Assembly (NCBI RefSeq): GCF_020177335.1
Contig: NZ_JAIVMG010000004.1
Coordinates: forward strand, 186,001 to 250,000
DNA: 64,000 nt
Reading direction: 5' to 3'
Source: Stappia indica
GTDB lineage: Bacteria > Pseudomonadota > Alphaproteobacteria > Rhizobiales > Stappiaceae
In this document: piece after piece, positions 20,057 through 28,725 of the stretch
How the letters are laid out: each line of letters opens with the position of its first letter
Position numbering within the stretch: position 1 is the stretch's first letter
Made by a program: the position numbers and the translations under genes
Notes under the pieces: model-generated
What the model saw: only the letters and a program-made list of their open reading frames with translations
What the model was told of the DNA's origin: nothing
The model's database searches: none

Positions 20057-21910
20057 ATGACCCCGACGAGCCTTTCCGCCGCCATGACCGGACACCGCGC
20101 CCCTGTGGCTGACGCCGCAACGGCGAGCGAGGAAACTCTCGGCTCGCTGCCGGTCTGGAACCTCGGCGACCTCTACCCTGCCCATGACGCGCCGGAGGTC
20201 ACCGCAGATCTGGAAAAGGCGGAACGTCAGGCCGCCGCCTTCGCCGCCCGCTACCAGGGCAAGCTGGCGGAGATCGCCGGCCGTTCCGGCGGCGAACTGG
20301 CGGCGGCAATCCGCGAGATGGAAGCCCTTGACGATCTGATGGGCCGCCTCGCCTCCTTCGCCGGTCTGTTCTACGCCGGCGACACCACCGATCCGGTGCG
20401 GCAGAAGTTCTATGGCGACATTCAGGACAAGCTGACCACCGCCAGCACCCATGTGCTGTTCTTCACCCTGGAACTGAACCGCATCGACGATGCGGTGCTC
20501 GACGCGGCCCTTGCCGACCCTGACCTTGCCCACTATCGCCCCTGGCTGTCGGACATCCGCAAGGAACGGCCGCACCAGCTGGAAGATCGGGTAGAACAGC
20601 TCTTCCACGAGAAGGCCGGCACCGGCGCGGGCGCCTGGAACCGGCTGTTCGACGAGACCATGGCCGGGCTCCGCTTCACCGTCGACGACAAGGAACTGCC
20701 GCTCGAACCGACCCTCAACCTGATGCAGGACCCGGACAGCGCCACCCGCGAGAAGGCGGCCAAGGCCCTTGGCAAGACCTTCCGCGCCAACCTGCCGGTG
20801 TTCACCCTGATCACCAACACGCTGGCCAAGGACAAGGAGATTTCCGACCGCTGGCGCGGCTTCGAGGACATCGCCGATGCCCGCCACCTGGCCAACCGGG
20901 TGGAACGGGATGTGGTCGATGCGCTGGTCGCCGCCGTGCAGGAAGCCTATCCGCGCCTCTCCCACCGCTACTACGCCATGAAGGCGCGCTGGTTCGGCAA
21001 GGATGTGATCGACTATTGGGACCGCAACGCCCCGCTGCCGGATGCGGACACCCGGCGCATTCCCTGGGACGAGGCACGCAGCACCGTGCTTGGCGCCTAC
21101 CGCCGGTTCTCGCCGCAGATGGCCGAGATTGCCGGCCGGTTCTTCGACGAAGGCTGGATCGACGCTCCGGCCCGGGCCGGCAAGGCGCCCGGCGCCTTCG
21201 CCCATCCGACCGTGCCGAGCGCCCATCCTTACGTGCTGCTCAACTATCAGGGGCGCACCCGGGACGTGATGACCCTCGCCCATGAACTGGGCCACGGGGT
21301 GCATCAGGTGCTGGCGGCGCCGAACGGCGCGCTGATGGCGCCGACCCCGCTCACCCTGGCCGAGACCGCCAGCGTCTTCGGCGAAATGCTGACCTTCAAG
21401 GACCTGCTCGCCGCCAGCGACGATGCCAAGCGCCGACGCATCCTGCTCGCCGGCAAGGTCGAGGACATGCTGAACACGGTGGTGCGGCAGATCGCCTTCT
21501 ACGCCTTCGAGCGCAAGGTGCACGCCGCGCGCCGCCGGGGCGAGCTGACCGGCGAGGAGATCTGCGAGTTGTGGATGTCGGTGCAGGCGGAGAGCCTTGG
21601 CCCGGCCATTCGCTTCGGCGAAGGCTACGAGACCTTCTGGACCTACATTCCGCATTTCATCCATTCGCCGTTCTACGTCTATGCCTATGCCTTCGGCGAT
21701 TGCCTGGTGAATTCGCTCTACGCCGTCTACGAGGAGGCAGAAAGCGGCTTCCAGGACAAGTATTTCGCCCTCTTGTCCGCCGGCGGCACCAAGCACCATT
21801 CGGAGCTGCTTGCCCCCTTCGGGCTCAATGCCACCGACCCGGCGTTCTGGCGCAAGGGCCTGGCGGTGATCGAGGGCTTCATCGATGAACTGGAGGCCGC
21901 GCAAGCATGA
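20057..21910 (+). CDS. M3-family oligoendopeptidase (PepF-like)
   Basis: A 617-residue cytosolic zinc metallopeptidase. HELGH at residues 409-413 and the downstream glutamate in LAETASVFGE form the M3 zinc site. The N-terminal helical region (LYPAHDAPEVTADLEKAER) and overall length match the oligoendopeptidase F clade, which hydrolyses short peptides. ATG 20057 has GGAGACGAG directly upstream. Its last codons overlap the start of the DUF3445 gene (ATGA), indicating translational coupling. Confidence 0.92.
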   Translation: MTPTSLSAAMTGHRAPVADAATASEETLGSLPVWNLGDLYPAHDAPEVTADLEKAERQAAAFAARYQGKLAEIAGRSGGELAAAIREMEALDDLMGRLASFAGLFYAGDTTDPVRQKFYGDIQDKLTTASTHVLFFTLELNRIDDAVLDAALADPDLAHYRPWLSDIRKERPHQLEDRVEQLFHEKAGTGAGAWNRLFDETMAGLRFTVDDKELPLEPTLNLMQDPDSATREKAAKALGKTFRANLPVFTLITNTLAKDKEISDRWRGFEDIADARHLANRVERDVVDALVAAVQEAYPRLSHRYYAMKARWFGKDVIDYWDRNAPLPDADTRRIPWDEARSTVLGAYRRFSPQMAEIAGRFFDEGWIDAPARAGKAPGAFAHPTVPSAHPYVLLNYQGRTRDVMTLAHELGHGVHQVLAAPNGALMAPTPLTLAETASVFGEMLTFKDLLAASDDAKRRRILLAGKVEDMLNTVVRQIAFYAFERKVHAARRRGELTGEEICELWMSVQAESLGPAIRFGEGYETFWTYIPHFIHSPFYVYAYAFGDCLVNSLYAVYEEAESGFQDKYFALLSAGGTKHHSELLAPFGLNATDPAFWRKGLAVIEGFIDELEAAQA

Positions 21911-22890
21911 TCGATGCGCCCATGAGGGTGGCCCCACCCTTTGCGCATACTCCCTATGACGGATCGGCCCGGCCCTTCAGTGTCGGGCTGCTTCCGCTTG
22001 ATCTGGCCGACTGGATCGAGCCGGATGCCCACTTTGCCGCCCACCTGGCGGAAAAGGAACGGCTGCTTCAGGGCGGCGCCGAGGTGCCGGTCCTGAAGGC
22101 CGAGGCGGACACACTGGAGGCCCAGCGGGAGGTTCTAAGCCTCCTGCTGGACCATCTGCCGGCAACCTTCCCGGCGCTTTACCGGCGCACTCTTTGCCAG
22201 CGTACTGGCGAGGAGATCCGGCTCCTGCCGATGGCACGGGACTACAGACTGGCGGACTGGCACGACCGACCGCTGGAACTGGCCGCCCGGCTGGTGCAGG
22301 AGGATCTGGTGCTGATGCGGCGGAGCGCGGACGGCTACCGCCTCGTCGCCGCCGCCCTCTGCTTTCCCTCCTCCTGGTCGCTGGCGGAGAAATTCGGCGG
22401 CACCATGGGCGAGATCCACGCGACGGTGCCCGGCTTCAACGATGGGCGGATGGGGCCGATGGTCGCCCGGATCTTCGACAATCTCGCCGTCGACCGCCCC
22501 TCCTGGCGGCTCAACTGGTCGCTCTATACCGGTTCCGGCCTCCACCGCCCCTTCGCCCGGCGGCTGGAGACAGAAGCGCTCGATGTCGCCACGCCCGGGG
22601 GCGAAGGCATGGACACGGGCCTTCATGTGCGGGTCGAGCGGCAGACCCTGCGCCGCCTGCCGGAAAGCGGCGACATTCTCTTCACCATCAAGGTGCATCA
22701 CGATCCCGTCGCCGCCTTCGCCACTCATCCGGACGGGGCACGGCTTGCCGCCGGCCTGCGCGCGCAATTGCTGGCGCTCGACGCCGCGCAGCTGACCTAC
22801 AAGGGCCTGGCCGACCAACGGGATCGCATCGCCGAACGGCTCGCCGCCTTCGGCCAGACAGGAACGGGACACCCCAGTGAACGACCGTGA
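21907..22890 (+). CDS. DUF3445 (haem-dependent oxidative N-demethylase alpha-like) protein
   Basis: A 327-residue protein matching the DUF3445/HODM alpha-subunit-like family: an early PYDGSARPFSVGLLPLDL segment, a central ALCFPSSWSLAEKFGG motif and RVERQTLRRLPESGDILFTI later. Characterised relatives bind haem and oxidatively demethylate small amines such as dimethylamine; most genomic members are unstudied. ATG 21907 overlaps the peptidase stop by four bases, and the gene overlaps the ABC1 kinase start by 14 bases. No separate electron-transfer beta subunit is adjacent. Family membership is well supported; the substrate is not. Confidence 0.78.
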   Translation: MIDAPMRVAPPFAHTPYDGSARPFSVGLLPLDLADWIEPDAHFAAHLAEKERLLQGGAEVPVLKAEADTLEAQREVLSLLLDHLPATFPALYRRTLCQRTGEEIRLLPMARDYRLADWHDRPLELAARLVQEDLVLMRRSADGYRLVAAALCFPSSWSLAEKFGGTMGEIHATVPGFNDGRMGPMVARIFDNLAVDRPSWRLNWSLYTGSGLHRPFARRLETEALDVATPGGEGMDTGLHVRVERQTLRRLPESGDILFTIKVHHDPVAAFATHPDGARLAAGLRAQLLALDAAQLTYKGLADQRDRIAERLAAFGQTGTGHPSERP

Positions 22891-24232
22891 ACGCAACCGG
22901 GTGACCGCCCGGGTCGGCCGCTATGCCCGGGTCGGCGCCAACATGGGCGGGATCGCCGCCCGGCTCGCCGGGGCAAAGGTCTTCGGCTACGACATCGACG
23001 ACCGCAAGCAGGCCGCCGAACTGGCCGCCGCGCTCGGTGGCCTGAAGGGACCGTTGATGAAGGTCGCCCAGTTGCTGTCGACCATTCCCGACGCGATCCC
23101 GCCCGAATACGCCACCGAACTCGCCCAGCTTCAGGCCGATGCCCCGCCCATGGGCTGGGCCTTCGTCAAGCGGCGGATGATGGCCGAGCTTGGCCCCGGC
23201 TGGCAGCAGCGTTTCGCCGCCTTCGACAAGGTTCCGGCGGCGGCGGCCTCCCTCGGTCAGGTCCACCGGGCGAGCGCCCTGGATGGTGCCCCCCTTGCCT
23301 GCAAACTGCAGTATCCGGACATGGCCTCGGCGGTGGAGGCGGACCTGTCACAGCTCGCCGTGCTGTTTTCCGTCCACCGCCGGATGCAGCCAGCCATCGA
23401 CACAAGGCAGATCGCCGAGGAGATCGGCGCCCGCGTGCGCGAGGAACTGGACTACCGGCGCGAGGCCTGCCACATCGCCGTCTACCGGGAGATCCTCAAG
23501 GACGAGCCGCGCATCCGTGTGCCCCGCGTCGAACCGGACCTGTCCACCGGACGCCTGCTGACCATGTCCTGGCTGGAGGGCAAGCCGCTGCTCGCCTACC
23601 GCGACCACCCACTGGCCAACCGCAACCGGCTGGCGGAGGTGATGTTCCATGCCTGGTGGCACCCGTTCAGCCATTTCGGCGTGATCCACGGCGATCCGCA
23701 TCTGGGCAACTACACGGTGTTCGAGGAAGACGGCGCGCCGCAGGGCATCAACCTGCTCGACTACGGCTGTATCCGCATCTTCCCGCCCGCCTTTGTGGCC
23801 GGGGTGATCGAGCTCTATCGCGGGCTTCTGGAGGAAGACGAGGCCCGCACCGTCGCCGCCTACGAGAGCTGGGGCTTTCGCGGTCTGACCCGCGAGTTGA
23901 TCGACACGCTCAACATCTGGGCAAGGTTCATCTACGGCCCGCTCCTGACCGACCGGGTCCGCTCCATCGCCGAAGGGGTCAGCCCGGCGCAGTATGGCCG
24001 CAAGGAAGCCTTCCGGGTGCATCAGGCGCTGAAGCGGCTCGGGCCGGTCACCGTGCCGCGCGAATTCGTCTTCATGGACCGGGCGGCCATCGGCCTTGGC
24101 GGGGTGTTCCTGCATTTGCGCGCGGAGCTGAATTTCTTCCGCCTGTTCAACGAGCAGATCGACAATTTCGACATGGCCACCGTTCAAAGCCGGCAAAAAA
24201 ACGTGCTGCGCGCGGCCGGCATCGACGATTGA
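22877..24232 (+). CDS. ABC1/UbiB/ADCK-family atypical kinase
   Basis: A 451-residue member of the ABC1 kinase-like family. The N-terminal KxGQ-type motif reads KVAQ in LKGPLMKVAQLL, and AAASLGQVHRA replaces the normal glycine loop. The catalytic loop is VIHGDPHLGNY, and LLDYGC replaces DFG. Relatives are linked to ubiquinone synthesis and lipid homeostasis as ATPases rather than ordinary protein kinases. The start is a GTG at 22877 inside the end of the DUF3445 gene, with GGAACGGGA upstream. It ends the three-gene overlapping unit. Confidence 0.85.
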   Translation: MNDRERNRVTARVGRYARVGANMGGIAARLAGAKVFGYDIDDRKQAAELAAALGGLKGPLMKVAQLLSTIPDAIPPEYATELAQLQADAPPMGWAFVKRRMMAELGPGWQQRFAAFDKVPAAAASLGQVHRASALDGAPLACKLQYPDMASAVEADLSQLAVLFSVHRRMQPAIDTRQIAEEIGARVREELDYRREACHIAVYREILKDEPRIRVPRVEPDLSTGRLLTMSWLEGKPLLAYRDHPLANRNRLAEVMFHAWWHPFSHFGVIHGDPHLGNYTVFEEDGAPQGINLLDYGCIRIFPPAFVAGVIELYRGLLEEDEARTVAAYESWGFRGLTRELIDTLNIWARFIYGPLLTDRVRSIAEGVSPAQYGRKEAFRVHQALKRLGPVTVPREFVFMDRAAIGLGGVFLHLRAELNFFRLFNEQIDNFDMATVQSRQKNVLRAAGIDD

Positions 24233-24300
24233 TCCTCCCGGCTGCGGTTGCACTGCGGAATCAATTGTGCCTTGCTCGTGGTTGCAGTGCGAAGAGCGCG

Positions 24301-24328
24301 TTGCCGATAGTCTTCTGTCTGCTATAAA
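24301..24328 (+). promoter_or_regulatory. Candidate promoter for aa3 oxidase subunit IV gene
   Basis: TTGCCG (24301-24306), 16-base spacer, TATAAA (24323-24328), about 35-40 bases before the ATG. Confidence 0.45.
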
Positions 24329-24366
24329 GGCACGAAACAATGACGACGAACCGCCAAGAGGAACAC

Positions 24367-24651
24367 ATGTCAGATCAGACCGCCCAGACGATGGACTATG
24401 CCGAACACGAGCGCACCTATGCCGGCTTCATCAATTTTTCGAAGGTCGGCACCATTGCCCTTCTGAATATTATGGTGTGCCTGGTGCTTTTCACCTTCGG
24501 TGGCACCGCCGGCAGCATTTTCGGCACCGTTTTCGTGCTGGCCACTCTGGCCGCCGCTGCCGTTGGCCTTGCCATGGGCGATCGCGGCTGGATCCCCTCC
24601 GCCGGCGTCTTCGTCCTGACCGGCCTGATGGCTATCATTACAGCGAGCTGA
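24367..24651 (+). CDS. aa3-type cytochrome c oxidase subunit IV
   Basis: A 94-residue protein with the alphaproteobacterial subunit IV signature (MDYAEHERTYAGFINFSKVG) followed by two hydrophobic stretches (residues 30-55 and 68-90). It is a small accessory subunit of the aa3 terminal oxidase in the inner membrane. ATG 24367 has AGAGG six to ten bases upstream; nine further codons are open ahead without a better signal. It is encoded away from the main cox operon, just upstream of the transhydrogenase genes. Confidence 0.85.
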   Translation: MSDQTAQTMDYAEHERTYAGFINFSKVGTIALLNIMVCLVLFTFGGTAGSIFGTVFVLATLAAAAVGLAMGDRGWIPSAGVFVLTGLMAIITAS

Positions 24652-24668
24652 CGGGCTCCCACCCGTCA

Positions 24669-24737
24669 GCCAGACTTCCTATCCAGGCCAGACTTCCATC
24701 CCGGCCGGACTTCCATTCAGGCCAGACTTCCATATGG
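24669..24737. repeat. Four tandem copies of a 17-18 bp repeat before pntAA
   Basis: Units GCCAGACTTCCTATCCAG, GCCAGACTTCCATCCCG, GCCGGACTTCCATTCAG and GCCAGACTTCCATATGG follow each other at 24669, 24687, 24704 and 24721. The array fills the gap between subunit IV and pntAA and ends at the pntAA ribosome site. Confidence 0.85.
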
Positions 24738-24751
24738 GGAGGACAGTATTG

Positions 24752-25891
24752 ATGAAACTCGCAGTGCCCCGCGAGAGCGAGGCAGGAGAAACGCGCGTCG
24801 CCGCCACGCCCGACACCGTGAAACGGTTCGTCGCGCTCGGCTTTGATGTCGTCGTCGAAAAGGACGCCGGCACCCTGTCGCGCATCCCCGATGAGGATTT
24901 CGTCACAGCGGGCGCCTCGATCGCCGACACCGCCGAAGCTGCGCTGTCCGGCGCCGACGTGGTGCTGAAGGTCCGTCGCCCGAGCGAGACCGAGCTGGCC
25001 GCGATGAAGGCCGGCGCACTGGTCATCGCCAGCATGGACCCTTACGGCCATGAGGACGCGGTCGCGGCCATGGGCAAGGCCGGCGTTGCCGCCTTCGCCA
25101 TGGAGTTCATGCCGCGCATCACCCGCGCCCAGGTAATGGACGTCCTGTCCTCCCAGGCGAACCTTGCCGGCTATCAGGCGGTGATCGACGGCGCGGCCGA
25201 ATACGACCGCGCCCTGCCGATGATGATGACCGCCGCCGGCACCGTGCCGGCCGCGCGGGTGTTCGTCATGGGCGCCGGCGTTGCCGGTCTGCAGGCGATC
25301 GCCACTGCCCGCCGCCTCGGCGCCATCGTCACCGCCACCGACGTGCGGCCCGCCGCCAAGGAGCAGGTGGAATCGCTCGGCGCCAAGTTCATTGCCGTCG
25401 AGGATGACGAGTTCCGTCAGGCCGAGACCGCCGGCGGCTACGCCAAGGAAATGTCAGACGCCTACAAGCAGAAGCAGGCCGAACTGGTGGCCACGCATAT
25501 CGCCAAGCAGGACATCGTCATCACCACCGCCCTGATCCCCGGACGTCCGGCCCCGCGCCTGATCTCCAGGGAGATGGTCGCCAGCATGCGCCCCGGATCG
25601 GTCATCGTCGATCTGGCGGTCGAACGCGGCGGCAACGTGGAAGGTGCCAAGCCGGGCAAGATCGTCACCCAGGGCGATGTGAAGATCGTCGGCCATCTCA
25701 ACATGCCCGGCCGGATCGCCGCCTCCGCCTCGACGCTCTATGCGAAGAACCTTGCCACCTTCCTTGAAACCATGGTGGACAAGGAAACCAAGGCAATCGC
25801 GGTCGACTGGGAAGACGAGCTGGTCAAGGCCACCGTCCTCACCCGGGACGGCGCCGTGGTGCACCCGGCCTTCGCGCCGGCTGCGGAATAG
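24752..25891 (+). CDS. pntAA: NAD(P) transhydrogenase subunit alpha, part 1 (NAD-binding domain I)
   Basis: A 379-residue soluble domain I of proton-translocating transhydrogenase, which exchanges hydride between NADH and NADP+ using the proton gradient. The N-terminal KLAVPRESEAGETRVAATPD and the Rossmann motif VFVMGAGVAGLQAIATARRLG near residues 170-190 are diagnostic; the mobile loop is around DEFRQAETAGGYAKEMSD. ATG 24752 follows GGGGAGGA. It is the first gene of a three-gene split operon, a layout typical of alphaproteobacteria. Confidence 0.96.
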   Translation: MKLAVPRESEAGETRVAATPDTVKRFVALGFDVVVEKDAGTLSRIPDEDFVTAGASIADTAEAALSGADVVLKVRRPSETELAAMKAGALVIASMDPYGHEDAVAAMGKAGVAAFAMEFMPRITRAQVMDVLSSQANLAGYQAVIDGAAEYDRALPMMMTAAGTVPAARVFVMGAGVAGLQAIATARRLGAIVTATDVRPAAKEQVESLGAKFIAVEDDEFRQAETAGGYAKEMSDAYKQKQAELVATHIAKQDIVITTALIPGRPAPRLISREMVASMRPGSVIVDLAVERGGNVEGAKPGKIVTQGDVKIVGHLNMPGRIAASASTLYAKNLATFLETMVDKETKAIAVDWEDELVKATVLTRDGAVVHPAFAPAAE

Positions 25892-25900
25892 GGGGGCCCC

Positions 25901-26377
25901 ATGTCAGAACTCAGCGTCAATGAAGCGCTCGAACGCGCCCGCGCGGCCGCCGACGCCGCCGCCGATGCGGCGGCCAACGCGCAGGCCGCCGCCGATGCGG
26001 CACAAGGCTACGCCGACCAGCTTGCCGGCAACGCCGGCACCTCGCTCGCCCATGCCGCCTCGGCGGCCACCGGCGGCGCGGTCGATCCGTTCGTCTTCCA
26101 GTTCACCATCTTCGTGCTGGCGATTTTCGTCGGTTACTATGTGGTGTGGTCGGTGACCCCCGCCCTGCACACGCCGCTGATGTCGGTCACCAACGCGATT
26201 TCCAGCGTGATCGTCGTCGGCGCGCTGCTCGCCGTCGGTGTCGATCTGGTCTCCGATGGGGCCAGCTTCGCGCGCGGCTTCGGCTTCCTTGCCCTGATCA
26301 TGGCAAGCGTCAACATCTTTGGCGGCTTCCTGGTCACGCAACGAATGCTCGCCATGTACAAGAAAAAGCAGCGATAG
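25901..26377 (+). CDS. pntAB: NAD(P) transhydrogenase subunit alpha, part 2 (membrane domain IIa)
   Basis: A 158-residue membrane subunit carrying the first three to four helices of the proton channel. The N-terminal 60 residues are a long Ala-rich, probably helical linker that is cytosolic. The membrane part starts at [22 protein letters not shown] and contains the typical [17 protein letters not shown] segment and [11 protein letters not shown] near the end. It starts 9 bases after pntAA and ends 12 bases before pntB. Confidence 0.93.
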   Translation: MSELSVNEALERARAAADAAADAAANAQAAADAAQGYADQLAGNAGTSLAHAASAATGGAVDPFVFQFTIFVLAIFVGYYVVWSVTPALHTPLMSVTNAISSVIVVGALLAVGVDLVSDGASFARGFGFLALIMASVNIFGGFLVTQRMLAMYKKKQR

Positions 26378-26389
26378 GAGGCCGGACAC

Positions 26390-27790
26390 ATGCTTTCAGC
26401 CAATGTCACGGCCATCCTTTATGTGGTGTCGGCCGTTCTCTTCATCCTCGCCTTGCGCGGGCTCTCCAGCCCGGAAACCTCGCGCCAGGGCAACCTGTTC
26501 GGCATGATCGGCATGGCCATCGCCATCGTCACGACGCTGCTGGTCGCCGCACCCGGCATCAGCGGCCTCCTGATGATCGTCGTCGGTCTGGCCATCGGTG
26601 GCAGCATCGGCGCGGTCACCGCCCGCCGGGTGCCGATGACGGCGATGCCACAGCTGGTCGCCGCCTTCCACTCGCTGGTCGGCATGGCCGCCGTGATGGT
26701 TGCCGCCGGCGCTCTCTACGCGCCCCAGGCCTTCGGCATCGGCGCGGTCGGTGAGATCCACGGCGCCAGCCTGGTCGAGATGTCGCTTGGCGTGGCCATC
26801 GGCGCCATCACCTTCACCGGCTCGGTCATCGCCTTCGCCAAGCTCGACGGGCGCATGTCCGGCGCGCCTATCATGCTGCCGATGCGGCATGTCATCAACG
26901 GCGGCCTCGCCGCACTGATCGTGCTGCTGATCGCCATTTTCGTTCAGACCGAGAGTCATGCCGTCTTCTGGATGATCGTGGTGCTGTCGCTGGTGTTCGG
27001 CGGGTTGATCATCATCCCGATCGGCGGCGCCGACATGCCCGTCGTCGTCTCCATGCTCAACTCCTACTCGGGTTGGGCGGCGGCCGGCATCGGCTTCACC
27101 CTCGGCAACATGGCGCTGATCGTCGTCGGCGCGCTGGTCGGCTCCTCCGGTGCGATCCTGTCCTACATCATGTGCAAGGGCATGAACCGCTCGTTCATCT
27201 CGGTGATTCTCGGCGGCTTCGGCGGCGAGACGGCCAGCGCCGGCGGTGCCGGTGGCGGCGAGGAACGTCCGGTCAAGCAGGGTTCGGCCGAGGATGCGGC
27301 CTTCATCATGAAGAACGCCGGCAAGGTGATCATCGTGCCCGGCTATGGCATGGCGGTGGCTCAGGCCCAGCATGCGCTGCGCGAGTTGGGCGACATCCTC
27401 AAGGAAGAGGGTGTGGAGGTGAAATACGCCATCCATCCGGTCGCCGGCCGCATGCCCGGGCACATGAACGTGCTCCTGGCCGAAGCCAACGTGCCCTATG
27501 ACGAGGTGTTCGAGCTGGAGGACATTAACTCCGAGTTCGCCCAGGCCGACGTCGTCTACGTCATCGGCGCCAACGACGTCACCAACCCGGCGGCGCGCGA
27601 CGATCCGCAATCGCCGATCTACGGCATGCCGATCCTCGACGTCGACAAGGCCGGCACGGTGCTGTTCGTCAAGCGCGGCATGGGCTCCGGCTATGCCGGC
27701 ATTCAGAACGAGCTGTTCTTCCTCGACAAGACGATGATGCTGTTCGGCGATGCCAAGAAGATGACCGAGGGCATCGTCAAGGCGATGTAA
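26390..27790 (+). CDS. pntB: NAD(P) transhydrogenase subunit beta (domains IIb and III)
   Basis: A 466-residue subunit. About nine transmembrane helices fill residues 1-260, followed by the soluble NADP-binding domain III. The latter has VIIVPGYGMAVAQAQHALREL near 305-330, the Rossmann-like ADVVYVIGANDVTNPAAR near 385-400 and the C-terminal VDKAGTVLFVKRGMGSGYAG. The start ATG 26390 has AGGAGG eight bases upstream. It closes the pnt operon, followed by a strong terminator. PntB with PntAA and PntAB supplies NADPH for biosynthesis and redox defence. Confidence 0.96.
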   Translation: MLSANVTAILYVVSAVLFILALRGLSSPETSRQGNLFGMIGMAIAIVTTLLVAAPGISGLLMIVVGLAIGGSIGAVTARRVPMTAMPQLVAAFHSLVGMAAVMVAAGALYAPQAFGIGAVGEIHGASLVEMSLGVAIGAITFTGSVIAFAKLDGRMSGAPIMLPMRHVINGGLAALIVLLIAIFVQTESHAVFWMIVVLSLVFGGLIIIPIGGADMPVVVSMLNSYSGWAAAGIGFTLGNMALIVVGALVGSSGAILSYIMCKGMNRSFISVILGGFGGETASAGGAGGGEERPVKQGSAEDAAFIMKNAGKVIIVPGYGMAVAQAQHALRELGDILKEEGVEVKYAIHPVAGRMPGHMNVLLAEANVPYDEVFELEDINSEFAQADVVYVIGANDVTNPAARDDPQSPIYGMPILDVDKAGTVLFVKRGMGSGYAGIQNELFFLDKTMMLFGDAKKMTEGIVKAM

Positions 27791-27840
27791 CACCGGCTCC
27801 GGTCGAAGCCCGCGGGCTTCGATCGTTTCGTGACAAAAGG

Positions 27841-27880
27841 AAAACGCGGCGCGCCTTTCGGTACGCCGCGTTTTTCTTTT
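27841..27880. terminator. Bidirectional terminator after pntB
   Basis: Stem AAAACGCGGCG/CGCCGCGTTTT (27841-27851 with 27864-27874), then T-rich sequence. It lies between convergent pntB and the DUF2312 gene. Confidence 0.88.
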
Positions 27881-27937
27881 CACCGCTCCGCCGGCCGGTC
27901 CGCGCGGAAGGCGCGCAAACGGCCGCCGGGAGATTGA

Positions 27938-28201
27938 TCAGGCGTCGTTGGCCGGTCCGGCCATGCCAAGCGCGTGCATGTAAAGATCGAGAATCGCATC
28001 CTCTTCCTCACGCTCATGCGGCTGCTTCTTGCGCAGGGAAATCACCTTGCGCAGGATCTTGACGTCAAAGCCGTTGCCCTTGGCTTCCGCGTAGACGTCC
28101 TTGATGTCGTCGGAGATGACCTTCTTTTCTTCCTCGAGGCGCTCGATACGCTCCACAAAGGCGCGCAGCTGATCGCCGGCGACACCACCTGGTTCAGACA
28201 T
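27938..28201 (-). CDS. DUF2312 family protein
   Basis: An 87-residue helical protein with the family core [20 protein letters not shown] followed by [20 protein letters not shown] and [12 protein letters not shown]2312 (GapR-like) members in alphaproteobacteria include the chromosome-associated protein GapR, which binds overtwisted AT-rich DNA. Whether this copy is the GapR orthologue needs comparison, but length and core sequence agree with it. ATG 28201 has AAGGAG upstream. It converges on pntB. Confidence 0.88.
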   Translation of the reverse strand: MSEPGGVAGDQLRAFVERIERLEEEKKVISDDIKDVYAEAKGNGFDVKILRKVISLRKKQPHEREEEDAILDLYMHALGMAGPANDA

Positions 28202-28331
28202 GCGGTTTCGTCTCCTTAGGGGTTAGTGACAGGTTGGGTATTCGGGTGCGCCTCAATGCGCGCAAATCATGCCGGTTTCAAGAGCCCGGCACGAATTTCC
28301 ATGACTGGCGGGGTTCGGATCGGCAGAGGTC

Positions 28332-28628
28332 TCACTCGTGCGTGTGGCTGGTCTTGAACGCAGCCACCTGCTCCGGTGTCGCCTCGGTCTGGTACTGCGC
28401 CTTCCACTCGGCATAGGGCATGCCATAGACGATTTCGCGGGCAGCCTCCTTGTCGAGCGCAACGCCCTTTTCCTGCGCCGCGTCGAGATACCAGTTCGAC
28501 AGGCAATTGCGGCAGAACCCGGCCAGATTCATCATGTCGATGTTCTGCACGTCGGTCCGCTGCCGCAGATGCGCAACCAGCCGGCGAAAGGCCGCGGCCT
28601 CCAGTTCCGTGCGCGTCGCCGCATCCAT
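28332..28628 (-). CDS. DUF1244 family protein
   Basis: A 98-residue cytosolic protein with the family hallmark FRRLVAHLRQRTDVQNIDMM and LAGFCRNCLSNWY, including a conserved CRNC pair. The function is unknown. ATG 28628 has AGGAGA five bases upstream; a further ATG eight codons earlier lacks such a site. It lies 130 bases upstream of the DUF2312 gene on the same strand and may be co-transcribed with it. Confidence 0.86.
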   Translation of the reverse strand: MDAATRTELEAAAFRRLVAHLRQRTDVQNIDMMNLAGFCRNCLSNWYLDAAQEKGVALDKEAAREIVYGMPYAEWKAQYQTEATPEQVAAFKTSHTHE

Positions 28629-28725
28629 GGATGTCTCCTCAGTCTTCGTCATTTCGTCGCTCCCGTCTCAACGCAGGCAAGGCCTGACCTGTGGGCATGC
28701 ATCGCCCCGTCCCCAGAGTGCGCCA

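Noticed and set aside
24669..24737. CRISPR array
   Set aside because: Units are 17-18 bases with no spacers and no cas genes nearby.
26396..27883. 495-codon minus-strand frame over pntB
   Set aside because: His/Asp-rich mirror of a membrane protein, no start signal, and pntB is certain.
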